Source: VAZQ01 sp963758945
GTDB taxonomy: Bacteria > Pseudomonadota > Alphaproteobacteria > Rhizobiales > Xanthobacteraceae
Reading direction: 5' to 3'
Length of the DNA: 64,000 nt
NCBI GenBank assembly: GCA_963758945.1
Contig: CAVWXY010000020.1
Location: forward strand, 62,001-126,000
A program made the translations under genes and the position numbers. Numbering within the stretch: position 1 is the stretch's first letter; the number at the start of each line of letters is the position of its first letter. Below, one piece after another: positions 54,261 to 63,115 of the stretch. The notes under the pieces were generated by a model, which had not been told where the DNA came from, ran no database searches, and worked only from the letters and a program-made list of their open reading frames with translations.

Positions 54261-55097
54261 ATGTCGCGCACATACGAAACCGTGAAAGTGGAGCACGAGA
54301 ATGGGATCGCATGGGTGATCCTCAACCGGCCCGACAAGCGCAATGCGATGAGCCCGCAACTGCACTACGAGATGTGCGACGTCCTCGACGTGCTCGAACA
54401 CGATCCGCAGGCGAGGGTCCTGGTGCTGACCGGGGCGGGCGACGCCTGGTGCGCCGGGCAGGACCTCAAGCTGTTCTTCCGCGATCTCGACGACAAGCCG
54501 GTCGAACGCACGCGCGCCGCGGCCGCCAGTCATTATTGGCGCTGGCAGAAGCTCTTCACCTATGCCAAGCCGACCATCGCCATGGTCAATGGCTTCTGCT
54601 TCGGCGGCGGCTTCACCCAGCTCATCGCCTGCGATTTCGCGATCGCGGCGGAGGACGCGCAATTCGGTCTGTCCGAGGTCAACTGGGGCATCCTGCCCGG
54701 CGGTTTCGTCAGCAAGGCGCTGGTCGAGGCGCTCGGCATGCGCGACGCCGTGTGGTTCGCCGTGACCGGCGAGACTTTCGACGGCCGCGTGGCCGAGCGC
54801 GCGCGGCTCATCAACCGCGCGGTGCCGCGCGCGCAGTTGCGCGCCGAGACGGTGGCGCTTGCGGAGCGGCTGATGAAGCTCAACCCCGAAGCCATCCGTG
54901 CCACCAAGCAGGCGGTCAAGAACGTCCGCAACATGGGCGATGAAGCCGCGCTCGACTATCTCGCGGCGAAGTCGATCGAACTGCGCTTTCTCGATCGCGA
55001 GAAGGGCCGCGAGCAGGGGTTGAGCCAATTCCTCGACGAGAAGACCTATCGGCCGGGCTTTCAACCCTACGGCCGCCCCGCGGAAAAGGCGTCGTAG
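54261..55097 (+). CDS. p-Hydroxycinnamoyl-CoA hydratase/lyase-like enoyl-CoA hydratase
   Basis: A 278-residue crotonase. Besides the family core (GIAWVILNRPDKRNAMSPQL, DAWCAGQDLKLFF, AMVNGFCFGGGFTQLIACDF) it has FGLSEVNWGILPGGFVSKAL, with Glu139 at the position of the catalytic Glu of hydroxycinnamoyl-CoA hydratase-lyase (EINWGIPPGNLVSKA), and the C-terminal GREQGLSQFLDEKTYRPGFQ, which also matches that enzyme. HCHL converts feruloyl- or coumaroyl-CoA to vanillin or 4-hydroxybenzaldehyde and acetyl-CoA. The usual partner genes for feruloyl-CoA synthetase and vanillin dehydrogenase are absent, so the reaction is probable, not proven. Confidence 0.78.
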   Translation: MSRTYETVKVEHENGIAWVILNRPDKRNAMSPQLHYEMCDVLDVLEHDPQARVLVLTGAGDAWCAGQDLKLFFRDLDDKPVERTRAAAASHYWRWQKLFTYAKPTIAMVNGFCFGGGFTQLIACDFAIAAEDAQFGLSEVNWGILPGGFVSKALVEALGMRDAVWFAVTGETFDGRVAERARLINRAVPRAQLRAETVALAERLMKLNPEAIRATKQAVKNVRNMGDEAALDYLAAKSIELRFLDREKGREQGLSQFLDEKTYRPGFQPYGRPAEKAS

Positions 55098-55153
55098 CGG
55101 CCGCAGCTCGGGCCGGGCTCGAAGGAGGCCCGCCGAAATCGAGGGAGGACACC

Positions 55154-56137
55154 ATGCTCGTCACCGTCTGTGCACGGCTGCTCGCCACCTGCGCCGTCAT
55201 GCTCGCCGTGTCGACCGCCTGCGCTCAGGATTTTCCCTCGAAGCCGGTGCGGGTAATCGTTCCGTTCGCTCCGGGCGGGCCGGTCGACGTGCTTGCCCGG
55301 GCATTGGGCGAAGGATTCAAGGAGCGAACCGGCCAGCCATTCGTGGTCGACAACAAGCCCGGTGGAAGCACGACGATCGGCGCCACCGCCTGCAAGAACG
55401 CCGAGCCGGACGGCCATAGCTTCTGTCTCCTGACCGCGAGCACGATCTCGCTCAATCCATTCCTGTTCAGCAACCTGTCCTATGATCCGCGAACGGATCT
55501 CGAACCCGTCACCAACGTCGTCTTCACCCATCAGGTGATGATCCTGCACAAGTCGATTCCGGCGAACGCAATGGGCGAACTTATCGCCTACGCGAAGCAG
55601 AACCCCGACAAGCTCAATTTCGGCTCGTTCGGCATCGGCGGCGATTCCCACCTCGTGTTCGAATGGCTGAAGGCGAGGACCGGCACGCGCATGACCCATA
55701 TTCCCTACGGCGGCGCCGCGCCCGCGCTGCTGGCCTTCGAACGCGGCGACGCGCATCTGCTCTATCTGGTCGCTTCGCCCGCCGTGATCGAGCGGATCAA
55801 GTCGGGCCTCGCCAAGCCTATTGCGGTGCCGGAGGGACAATACGCGCCCATGCTTGCGGGCGTGCCGTCGTTCAGCCAGTCCGGACTGCCGCCCTACGAT
55901 GCCAAGACCTGGTTCGGCGCCTTCGCTCCCGCCGGAACGCCGAAGGCGCGCGCCGAGGAGTTGAGCCGCCAGCTCGCCGCGGTGATCAAATCGCCGGCCT
56001 TTCGGGACCGGTTCATCGTGCCCGGCGGCTATGACGCGGTCGGCAATACGCCCGATGAGTTCCGCAAATTCCTGGCCGAGGACCGCCTGCGCGGGCAGGA
56101 GCTGGTGCGGATTGCCGGAGTGAAGATCGCCGAGTGA
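55154..56137 (+). CDS. Bug family tripartite tricarboxylate transporter solute-binding protein
   Basis: A 327-residue periplasmic protein with signal peptide (MLVTVCARLLATCAVMLAVS, cleavage near ACAQD). It has the Bug/TctC pattern: PSKPVRVIVPFAPGGPVDVL, LARALGEGFKERTGQPFVVD with NKPGGSTTIGA, and later PDKLNFGSFGIGGDSHLVFE and IPYGGAAPALLAFERGD. Such proteins bind carboxylates or aromatics. No TctA or TctB membrane subunit is nearby, so it is an orphan binding protein. It starts about 57 bp after the hydratase/lyase-like gene on the same strand; an aromatic acid ligand would fit but is inference. Confidence 0.88.
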   Translation: MLVTVCARLLATCAVMLAVSTACAQDFPSKPVRVIVPFAPGGPVDVLARALGEGFKERTGQPFVVDNKPGGSTTIGATACKNAEPDGHSFCLLTASTISLNPFLFSNLSYDPRTDLEPVTNVVFTHQVMILHKSIPANAMGELIAYAKQNPDKLNFGSFGIGGDSHLVFEWLKARTGTRMTHIPYGGAAPALLAFERGDAHLLYLVASPAVIERIKSGLAKPIAVPEGQYAPMLAGVPSFSQSGLPPYDAKTWFGAFAPAGTPKARAEELSRQLAAVIKSPAFRDRFIVPGGYDAVGNTPDEFRKFLAEDRLRGQELVRIAGVKIAE

Positions 56138-56191
56138 GCTAAACGCCCCCCGCGCACGAGTCGCGCGGCGCATGCGGACGCGCAAGCCTCC

Positions 56192-56470
56192 CTACGCCCC
56201 GCCGTCCTCACCCGGGGCTGAGGCATGAATGGCGAGCGCGTGCACGCCGCCGCGAAGCTCGCCGGCCAGAGCTTCATTGATCATACGATGGCGGTCGAGC
56301 CGGCTCTTTCCGCGGAACGCCTCCGCGACGATATATACCCGGAAATGCGTCTCTCCCTCCGGCCGGTGGCCGGCATGCCCGGCGTGGCGGTGGAACTCGT
56401 CCTCCACGCGAACGCTCTCGGGCGTGAACGCCTTGGTCAATTTGTCCGTGATGAGATCGCGCCGCGCCAT
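56192..56470 (-). CDS. BolA family protein
   Basis: A 92-residue BolA protein: RDLITDKLTKAFTPESVRVE, then GHAGHRPEGETHFRVYIVAE with AFRGKSRLDRHRMINEALAG and LRGGVHALAIHASAP. The conserved FxGxSRLxRHRxxxxxL block and single His in VHALAI are typical of the family, which works with monothiol glutaredoxins in Fe-S and iron regulation. It is divergent from the J-domain gene, as in many Hyphomicrobiales. Start ATG at 56470, MARRDLIT. Confidence 0.92.
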   Translation of the reverse strand: MARRDLITDKLTKAFTPESVRVEDEFHRHAGHAGHRPEGETHFRVYIVAEAFRGKSRLDRHRMINEALAGELRGGVHALAIHASAPGEDGGA

Positions 56471-56588
56471 GCGCCCCGCATAGCGGCAGCCGTGGCCGCC
56501 GGTCAATGCCGAATAACCGGCGGGAACTCACAAACGCGCTTGTCAAGACTTGAAGGTCACTTCGTCCCGCGCGCATACTGATCGGTCC

Positions 56589-57218
56589 ATGAAAAACAAC
56601 TCGCCCCTGTTCGACCGCATCCGGGTCAAGCCCGACAAGGATCGTCGGCTGCGCGCCCAATGCCCGGCCTGCGACTGGCCGAACTGCGAGGCGCCGGCGA
56701 CCCACCGGGCGCCCAAGGGGCGGCTGCGCGAGCGCGAATACTGGCGGTTCTGCCTCGAACACGTGCGCGAGTACAACCACACGTACAATTTCTTTGCGGG
56801 CATGAGCGCCGACGACATCGCCCGCTACCAGAAGGAGGCCGTCATCGGGCATCGCCCGACCTGGAAGATGGGCATGAACGGGGGACGATCCGCGTCGCGC
56901 TCCCACTCGTCGCGCTTCCGCCCGGAGTTTGCCAATGCCGACGATCCATTCGGGGTGTTCCGGGAGTTCGGCGGATCGGCCGGCGCGCGCTCCGCCAAAC
57001 CGCCATCCGAGAGCCGCGTGGTGCGCAACGCCGAGCGCAAGGCGCTCGATGCCCTTGGCCTTGAAGCGAATGCCTCGGCGCAAGACGTCAAGACGCGCTT
57101 CAAGGCACTGGTGAAGCGCCACCACCCCGACGCCAATGGCGGCGACCGCTCCTCGGAAGACAAGCTGCGGGAGATCATTCAGGCGTACAATTACTTGAAA
57201 TCGATCGGCTTCCGTTGA
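56589..57218 (+). CDS. J domain-containing protein (DnaJ-type) with N-terminal cysteine motif
   Basis: A 209-residue protein. The C-terminal J domain (about 145-209) reads ALDALGLEANASAQDVKTRF and KALVKRHHPDANGGD with the HPD tripeptide needed to stimulate DnaK, ending IQAYNYLKSIGFR. The N-terminal third has cysteines in AQCPACDWPNCEAPATHRAP and a lone FCLEHVREYNH, which might bind zinc. A Ser/Arg/Gly-rich linker joins them. It is a DnaK cochaperone of unknown client; it precedes cobS by about 290 bp. Start ATG at 56589. Confidence 0.88.
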   Translation: MKNNSPLFDRIRVKPDKDRRLRAQCPACDWPNCEAPATHRAPKGRLREREYWRFCLEHVREYNHTYNFFAGMSADDIARYQKEAVIGHRPTWKMGMNGGRSASRSHSSRFRPEFANADDPFGVFREFGGSAGARSAKPPSESRVVRNAERKALDALGLEANASAQDVKTRFKALVKRHHPDANGGDRSSEDKLREIIQAYNYLKSIGFR

Positions 57219-57504
57219 AGCCCGGGCGTGGCGCCGGCGGCGAGCCGGACAGATTCAGCCGCCAGGGCCGCCTCCTGGTCATGACTGCATTGCAACCGCC
57301 GCGGCGGCAGGCGTCCTCCGCCTTGCCCCGGTGCGCGCCATTGACCCTGTATCGATCGGTACATATTTGAAAAAACGGGATTTTCGATCGGCGACTTTGC
57401 AGGTTTCGCAGCGCACCAGCTTTCTGCTAAGTTCGCGCCCCGAAGCGACACCGCGTTCCCCAGACTGAAACGGATCTCGGCCGTTCCGGGATCACGGAGG
57501 ATCA

Positions 57505-58491
57505 ATGACCGCCGCCACTCAAGAGGTCGCTGGCCTGCCTGACATGAAAGTGTCAATCCGCCAGGTCTTCGGCTTCGACAGCGACATGGAGGTTCCGGCC
57601 TATTCGGAGGCCGATGAGCACGTCCCGGACATCGATCCCGACTATCGGTTCGACAAGCCGACGACACTCGCCATTCTCGCCGGTTTCGCGCACAATCGCC
57701 GTGTCATCGTCACCGGGTATCACGGCACGGGGAAATCGACGCACATCGAGCAGGTGGCGGCACGCCTGAACTGGCCGTGCGTGCGCGTCAACCTGGACAG
57801 CCACATCAGTCGTATCGACCTGATCGGCAAGGACGCCATCGTCATCCGCGACGGCATGCAGGTGACCGAGTTCCGCGACGGCATCCTACCGTGGGCCTAC
57901 CAGCACAATGTCGCCTTGTGTTTCGACGAATACGACGCCGGCCGTCCCGATGTGATGTTCGTCATCCAGCGCGTGCTGGAATCCTCCGGCCGGCTGACCC
58001 TGCTGGACCAAAGCCGGGTGATCAGACCGCATCCGGCCTTCCGCCTGTTCGCCACCGCGAACACGGTGGGCCTCGGCGACACCTCCGGCCTCTATCACGG
58101 CACACAGCAGATCAACCAGGCGCAGATGGATCGCTGGTCGATCGTCACCACCCTCAATTATCTGCCGCACGACAACGAGGTCGACATCGTCCTCGCCAAG
58201 GCCAAGCACTATCGCACCGACCAGGGCCGCGACATCGTCAACAAGATGGTGCGAGTTGCGGACCTCACGCGCAATGCCTTCATGAACGGCGACATCTCGA
58301 CCGTCATGAGCCCGCGCACGGTGATCACCTGGGCCGAGAACGCCGACATCTTCAAGGATATCGGATTCGCCTTTCGGCTCACATTCCTCAACAAGTGCGA
58401 CGAGCTGGAGCGGCCGATCGTAGCCGAGTTCTATCAGCGCTGCTTCGGAATGGAGTTGCCGGAATCGTCGGTGAACGTGGCGCTGAGTTGA
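57505..58491 (+). CDS. cobS: Aerobic cobaltochelatase subunit CobS
   Basis: A 328-residue AAA+ ATPase subunit of the CobNST cobaltochelatase, inserting Co2+ into hydrogenobyrinic acid a,c-diamide in aerobic cobalamin synthesis. Walker A G71-Y-H-G-T-G-K-S-T79, Walker B ALCFDEYDAGRPDVMFVIQR, and sensor residues in FRLFATANTVGLGDTSGLYH. CobT follows about 155 bp on. CobN is not in the window. Related MoxR-type ATPases pair with VWA-domain proteins in the same way. Start at the ATG at 57505, after tcacggaggatca. Confidence 0.95.
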   Translation: MTAATQEVAGLPDMKVSIRQVFGFDSDMEVPAYSEADEHVPDIDPDYRFDKPTTLAILAGFAHNRRVIVTGYHGTGKSTHIEQVAARLNWPCVRVNLDSHISRIDLIGKDAIVIRDGMQVTEFRDGILPWAYQHNVALCFDEYDAGRPDVMFVIQRVLESSGRLTLLDQSRVIRPHPAFRLFATANTVGLGDTSGLYHGTQQINQAQMDRWSIVTTLNYLPHDNEVDIVLAKAKHYRTDQGRDIVNKMVRVADLTRNAFMNGDISTVMSPRTVITWAENADIFKDIGFAFRLTFLNKCDELERPIVAEFYQRCFGMELPESSVNVALS

Positions 58492-58646
58492 CGGGATGTC
58501 GTCCGCCGGCGCGAGCCGCGAAGCCATCTTTCGCGAAAGGATGCCTCGCGGGCCGTCGAGATATGGATTGCATCACGACGCGGCCATCGGTGAGGCGTGA
58601 GGTCGAGCGCTGTCGACCCCCGGCCGGCGATTGAGAAGCTCTCGAA

Positions 58647-60536
58647 ATGTCCTCCAACTTCAAAGGTAAGAACCCCGCCAGGGAAAGCCCGACCGAGCCA
58701 TTCAAGCGCGCGGTGACGGGATGCTTGCGCGCCATCGCCCGCAAGCCCGGGCTCGAAGTGTCGTTCGCGGCCGAGCGCCCAGGGATCGTCGGGGGCAAGG
58801 CACGCCTGCCCGAGCCGCCGCGCAAGCTTACCGGATCGGATGCCTCGATCGTGCGCGGCCATGCCAACTCCATCGCGCTCAAGCTCGCCTGCCATGACCC
58901 GATGGTGCATCGAAAGCTGGTGCCGGGCGGGCAGCAGGCGCGCGCCGTGTTCGAGGCGGTGGAGCAGGCGCGTGTGGAGGCGATCGGCGCACGCCGGATG
59001 TCGGGCGTTGCGAAGAACCTCGCGGCCATGCTCGACGATCGTTTCCATCGCGGCAAATTCGACGAGGTGACCGACCGCGCGGATGCGCCGATCGAGGAAG
59101 CGGTCGCGCTCATGGTGCGCGAGCGGCTGACCGGCCAAGCCCCGCCGGCCGTGGCGAAGAAGCTCGTCGATTTGTGGCGCCCCCTGATCGAGGACCGCGC
59201 CGGCCGCGATCTCGATCGGCTCGAGCGGCTAATCGAGAATCAGGCACGCTTCGGCGACGCCATCCACGACCTCCTCGATGCGCTCGACATGGGCGAGGAC
59301 CGCAGCACCGAGTCCGACGAAGAGGAAGGCGAGGAGGGCGAGCAGGATCGCCGCAAGGAGGAGTCCGGCGAGGACGGCCAAGGCGCCGACGCCGAGGACA
59401 CGCAGACCCGCGTCGATGAAGCTGACGTTGCGGGCGAGGACATGTCCAACTCCACCGCCGAGGCCGCCGAGGCGCTCTCCGCCGAGATGGCCGACGACGC
59501 CGAGATGGGTGATGCCGATGCTCCAGCCGAGCCCCGCCGTCAGCGCCGGCACGGGCAGAACGAGCCGCGCGGCCCGGATTACCGACCTTTCATCACCAAG
59601 CACGACGAGACGGTCGCGGCCGAGGATTTGTGCGAGCCGGAAGAGCTCGACCGGCTGCGGGGCTATCTCGACAAGCAGCTCTCGCATCTGCAAGGAGTGG
59701 TCGCGCGGCTCGCCAACCGGCTGCAGCGCCGCTTGATGGCACAGCAGAACCGCGCCTGGGACTTCGACCTGGAGGAGGGGCTGCTCGATCCGGCGCGGCT
59801 GTCGCGCATCGTGGTGGATCCGCTGCATCCGCTCTCGTTCAAGCAGGAGAAGGAGACGAGCTTCCGCGATACCGTGGTCACGCTCCTGCTCGACAATTCA
59901 GGTTCGATGCGCGGTCGGCCGATCACGGTTGCTGCGACTTGCGCCGACATCTTGGCGCGGACGCTCGAGCGCTGTGGCGTCAAGGTCGAAATTCTGGGCT
60001 TCACCACGCGCGCGTGGAAGGGCGGGCAGTCGCGCGAAGCGTGGCTCGCGGCCGGCAAGCCCGCCAATCCCGGGCGGCTCAACGATCTGCGCCACATCAT
60101 CTACAAATCGGCGGACGCGCCCTGGCGCCGTGCGCGCAAGAATCTCGGCCTGATGATGCGCGAGGGTCTGCTCAAGGAGAACATCGACGGAGAAGCGCTC
60201 GACTGGGCGCATAAGCGGCTGCTCGCCCGTACCGAGCAGCGCAGGATCTTGATGATGATTTCCGACGGCGCGCCGGTCGACGATTCCACCCTGTCCGTCA
60301 ACCCCGGCAACTATCTCGAGCGGCACCTGCGCTGGGTGATCGAGGACATCGAGACGCGCTCGCCCGTCGAATTGATCGCGATCGGCATCGGGCACGACGT
60401 GACGCGCTATTACCGGCGGGCCGTCACCATCGTCGACGCCGAGGAGCTCGGCGGCGCCATGACGGAGAAGCTTGCCGAGCTGTTCGACGAGGAGGCGCCG
60501 CCCGAACCGCGGCGGACGCGGAGGCTCCACGCGTGA
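58647..60536 (+). CDS. cobT: Cobaltochelatase subunit CobT
   Basis: A 629-residue partner of CobS. N-terminal part opens MSSNFKGKNPARESPTEPFK, a strongly acidic stretch at about 215-310 (ESDEEEGEEGEQDRRKEESG), and a C-terminal VWA domain with the MIDAS motif D416-N-S418-G-S420 (LLLDNSGSMRG), T in VAATCADILARTLE and the later MMISDGAPVDDSTL. Length and architecture match CobT. Its stop overlaps the next gene's GTG start by four bases. Confidence 0.95.
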   Translation: MSSNFKGKNPARESPTEPFKRAVTGCLRAIARKPGLEVSFAAERPGIVGGKARLPEPPRKLTGSDASIVRGHANSIALKLACHDPMVHRKLVPGGQQARAVFEAVEQARVEAIGARRMSGVAKNLAAMLDDRFHRGKFDEVTDRADAPIEEAVALMVRERLTGQAPPAVAKKLVDLWRPLIEDRAGRDLDRLERLIENQARFGDAIHDLLDALDMGEDRSTESDEEEGEEGEQDRRKEESGEDGQGADAEDTQTRVDEADVAGEDMSNSTAEAAEALSAEMADDAEMGDADAPAEPRRQRRHGQNEPRGPDYRPFITKHDETVAAEDLCEPEELDRLRGYLDKQLSHLQGVVARLANRLQRRLMAQQNRAWDFDLEEGLLDPARLSRIVVDPLHPLSFKQEKETSFRDTVVTLLLDNSGSMRGRPITVAATCADILARTLERCGVKVEILGFTTRAWKGGQSREAWLAAGKPANPGRLNDLRHIIYKSADAPWRRARKNLGLMMREGLLKENIDGEALDWAHKRLLARTEQRRILMMISDGAPVDDSTLSVNPGNYLERHLRWVIEDIETRSPVELIAIGIGHDVTRYYRRAVTIVDAEELGGAMTEKLAELFDEEAPPEPRRTRRLHA

Positions 60537-61591
60537 GCCGTCGCGTGCGCGTCTGGCGCGGCCGGCTCCCGCCGCCGAACCGACGGACCCTCGCCGCGCT
60601 GCTCGCGAGCGCACTGGCGCTCGCCGCCGTTCCCGACGTGCAGACGCCATCGGCCGCTACGCCCTCGGGCGCAATCGAAGTTCGCAGCGAGCCGTTCTCC
60701 GCATTCGACATCCGGGACCACTCCCGTCGGCAATTCGGGCTGCTCGAGTTCCGCGGCGGTCTCGTACTGCGCTCGTCCGACAAGAATTTCGGCGGCATTT
60801 CGGCCATTCGTGTCGCCGCGGATGGCGCGCATTTCATCGCACTGAGCGACAAGGGCTGGTGGTTGCGCGGGCGCATCGTCTACGAAGGCACGCGCCCGAG
60901 CGGCATAGCCGACGCCGAAATGGCGCCGATCCTGGGTGCCGACGGCCGCCCGCTGGCCGCCCGCGGTTGGTACGACACGGAATCGATCGCGGAGGACGGC
61001 GGGACGCTCTATGTGGGGATCGAGCGCGTACACCAAATCGTCCGCTTCAGCTATGGCAAGGAAAGTCTGCTCGCCCGCGGCCGGCCGATCGCGGTGCCGC
61101 CGGGACTGCGCGCAATGCCCGCCAACAGAGGGCTCGAGGCCATGGTCTTCGTGCCGAAGGGTTTGCCGCTCGCGCGTACGCTGATCGCGATCTCGGAGCG
61201 CGCCCTCGACGCGGCGGGCAATATCGGCGCTTTCCTGATCGGCGGCTCCAACCCCGGCACGTTCGCGGTGAAGCGCAGCGCGAACTTCGACGTCACCGAT
61301 GCCGCGCTCCTCCCCGGCGGGGATGTCGTGCTGCTGGAACGGAGGTTCAGCTGGAGCGGCGGCTTGGCCATCCGCATGCGGCGCATCCCGCTCGGCGCGA
61401 TCAAACCGGGCGCGGTGGTCGACGGCCCGCTGCTGTTCGAAGTCGATCTGGGTTACGAGATTGACAACATGGAAGGCTTGAGCGTTCACCGCGTTGCCGG
61501 CGGCGAGATCGTGCTCACGCTCATTTCCGACGACAATTTCTCTCCCCTTCAGCGCACGCTGCTGCTGCAGTTCACTCTGGCGGAACCTTGA
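60533..61591 (+). CDS. Exported esterase-like activity of phytase family protein
   Basis: A 352-residue protein starting at a GTG that overlaps the cobT stop by four bases. N-terminal basic and hydrophobic segment (PNRRTLAALLASALALAAVP) is a probable signal. The rest is a beta-propeller-like sequence with GGISAIRVAADGAHFIALSD and DTESIAEDGGTLYVGIERV and LEAMVFVPKGLPLARTLIAI, matching the esterase-like phytase domain (PF13449). The reaction is unproven for this family. The coupling to cobT appears in other rhizobia as I recall. Confidence 0.85.
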   Translation: MSRRVRVWRGRLPPPNRRTLAALLASALALAAVPDVQTPSAATPSGAIEVRSEPFSAFDIRDHSRRQFGLLEFRGGLVLRSSDKNFGGISAIRVAADGAHFIALSDKGWWLRGRIVYEGTRPSGIADAEMAPILGADGRPLAARGWYDTESIAEDGGTLYVGIERVHQIVRFSYGKESLLARGRPIAVPPGLRAMPANRGLEAMVFVPKGLPLARTLIAISERALDAAGNIGAFLIGGSNPGTFAVKRSANFDVTDAALLPGGDVVLLERRFSWSGGLAIRMRRIPLGAIKPGAVVDGPLLFEVDLGYEIDNMEGLSVHRVAGGEIVLTLISDDNFSPLQRTLLLQFTLAEP

Positions 61592-61641
61592 AAAATATGG
61601 GCGAGGGCTCGCGCCGGGCCGTGCCTGCGGTCGGGTGCGGC

Positions 61642-61932
61642 CTAGCCGGCCGCCTGCTGCTTCTTGCTGATTTGGCGCTTGATGCCGCGCGCCTTGCGGG
61701 ACAGCTCGTCGTCCTTCGCCTTCCTGAGAAACGCATCGAGGCCGCCGCGATGATCGACCGCCTTGAGCGCGTGTGCGGACACGCGCAGCTTGACCGAGCG
61801 GCCGAGCGCGTCCGACATCATGGTGACATTGAGCAGATTGGGCAGGAAGCGCCGCTTGGTCTTGATATTGGAGTGGCTCACCTTGTGCCCGACCTGCGCG
61901 GTCTTGCCGGTCAGTTCGCACCGCCGCGACAT
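61642..61932 (-). CDS. rpmB: 50S ribosomal protein L28
   Basis: A 96-residue L28 with the family N-terminus MSRRCELTGKTAQVGHKVSH, NIKTKRRFLPNLLNVT and RVSAHALKAVDHRGGLDAFL, and a basic lysine-rich end (KKQQ). It is in the large ribosomal subunit. Only one cysteine of the zinc-binding version is present (Cys5), so it is the zinc-free form. The frame is open well upstream on this strand; the ATG at 61932 gives the correct length. Convergent with the esterase-like gene. Confidence 0.96.
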   Translation of the reverse strand: MSRRCELTGKTAQVGHKVSHSNIKTKRRFLPNLLNVTMMSDALGRSVKLRVSAHALKAVDHRGGLDAFLRKAKDDELSRKARGIKRQISKKQQAAG

Positions 61933-62257
61933 TGAGAAACCTCTGAATGATCGTAAGGGTTTGCCGACCGAGCCGCTGCGCGTGCATCGCCGCAACGGCC
62001 AGAGGGCAGTTTCATAAGGCCGGCGGGACCTATAATGAGCGCATGAAAAGCCGTCAAGCCGCGCATTTGGCCGGCATCGGCTTCGTGTCCGCGTACCGCT
62101 CGTGCCGCGGCAGAACCTGCCTTGATCGGGCCAAGATGCCGCGCCAAGGATTGATGAAATCGACCCGCGGGCGACCCGGCTGGCCGCGTTGGCGCAGCAC
62201 CGGTCGCGGACCGGCAAGGTCGACGAAGCGGGATGCGGGCGGCAGGGATCGGACTCC

Positions 62258-63115
62258 GTGGGTTCATATCGCCTCACCGGTCGCGCGTTGGTCCTGGGCG
62301 CAGCGGCGTTTGCCGTGACGGCGGTGGCGGATGCCGCGCAAGGCCGGGTCTTCTGCCAAGGCAAGCTCGATGCCCGTTACACCGTCACCCTGGCCGGTCT
62401 GCCGATCGGCCAAGGCGCTTGGCTGATCGACATCGGCGATGATCATTTCACCGCTTCGGCAAGCGGCGCAACCTCCGGCTTGATGCGGGTCTTTGCCAGC
62501 GGCCACGGACAGAGCGCGGCGCGCGGAAGCGTCTCCGGAGGCCAGCCCATCACGTCGAGCTACGCGTCTCACATCGTCACCGACCAGAAGACCGACGATG
62601 TGCGCATGGTGATCAGCGCCGGCTCGGTGAAGGCATTTCATGCCGACCCACCCAACGTCGCAAGTCCGGATCGCGTTCCGGTCACCGACGCCCATCGGCG
62701 CGGAGTGTCGGATCCGATGACGGCGTCGCTGATGCGGGTTCCGGGCAACGGCGACCCGCTCGCCCCACAGGCTTGCCAGCGCAAGCTGGCGATCTTCGAC
62801 GGCCGTATGCGCTACGATCTGCAGCTGTCCTTCAAACGCTTCGAGGGCGTAAGGTCGGAGAAGGGTTATCAGGGCACCACGGTGGTCTGCGCGGTCCGTT
62901 TTGCGCCGATTGCCGGCCACATTCCCGATCGCACGGCGATCAAGTATCTGATGCAATTGCGCGACATCGAGATGTGGCTGGCGCCGATCGCGGGCACTCG
63001 CGTGATGGTTCCCTACCGGGTTTCGGTACCGACTCCGATCGGGCTCGGCGTCATGCAAGCGACACAGTTTGTCTCCGGCCCGCAGCCGAGCAAGGCCAGC
63101 GCGAAGACGCAGTGA
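62258..63115 (+). CDS. Secreted DUF3108 domain protein
   Basis: A 285-residue protein if it starts at the GTG at 62258: a signal peptide (SYRLTGRALVLGAAAFAVTA, cleavage near ADAAQG) leads into DUF3108: KLDARYTVTLAGLPIGQGAW, DDHFTASASGATSGLMRVFA, VPVTDAHRRGVSDPMTASLM and GRMRYDLQLSFKRFEGV. DUF3108 proteins are exported, of unknown function. A TTG at 62189 would add 23 polar residues before the signal and is less likely. It is divergent from rpmB. Confidence 0.85.
   Translation: MGSYRLTGRALVLGAAAFAVTAVADAAQGRVFCQGKLDARYTVTLAGLPIGQGAWLIDIGDDHFTASASGATSGLMRVFASGHGQSAARGSVSGGQPITSSYASHIVTDQKTDDVRMVISAGSVKAFHADPPNVASPDRVPVTDAHRRGVSDPMTASLMRVPGNGDPLAPQACQRKLAIFDGRMRYDLQLSFKRFEGVRSEKGYQGTTVVCAVRFAPIAGHIPDRTAIKYLMQLRDIEMWLAPIAGTRVMVPYRVSVPTPIGLGVMQATQFVSGPQPSKASAKTQ

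Noticed and set aside
57219..57504. Cobalamin riboswitch upstream of cobS
   Set aside because: No B12-box-like sequence (gccactg) or extended fold seen in the 286 bases before cobS.
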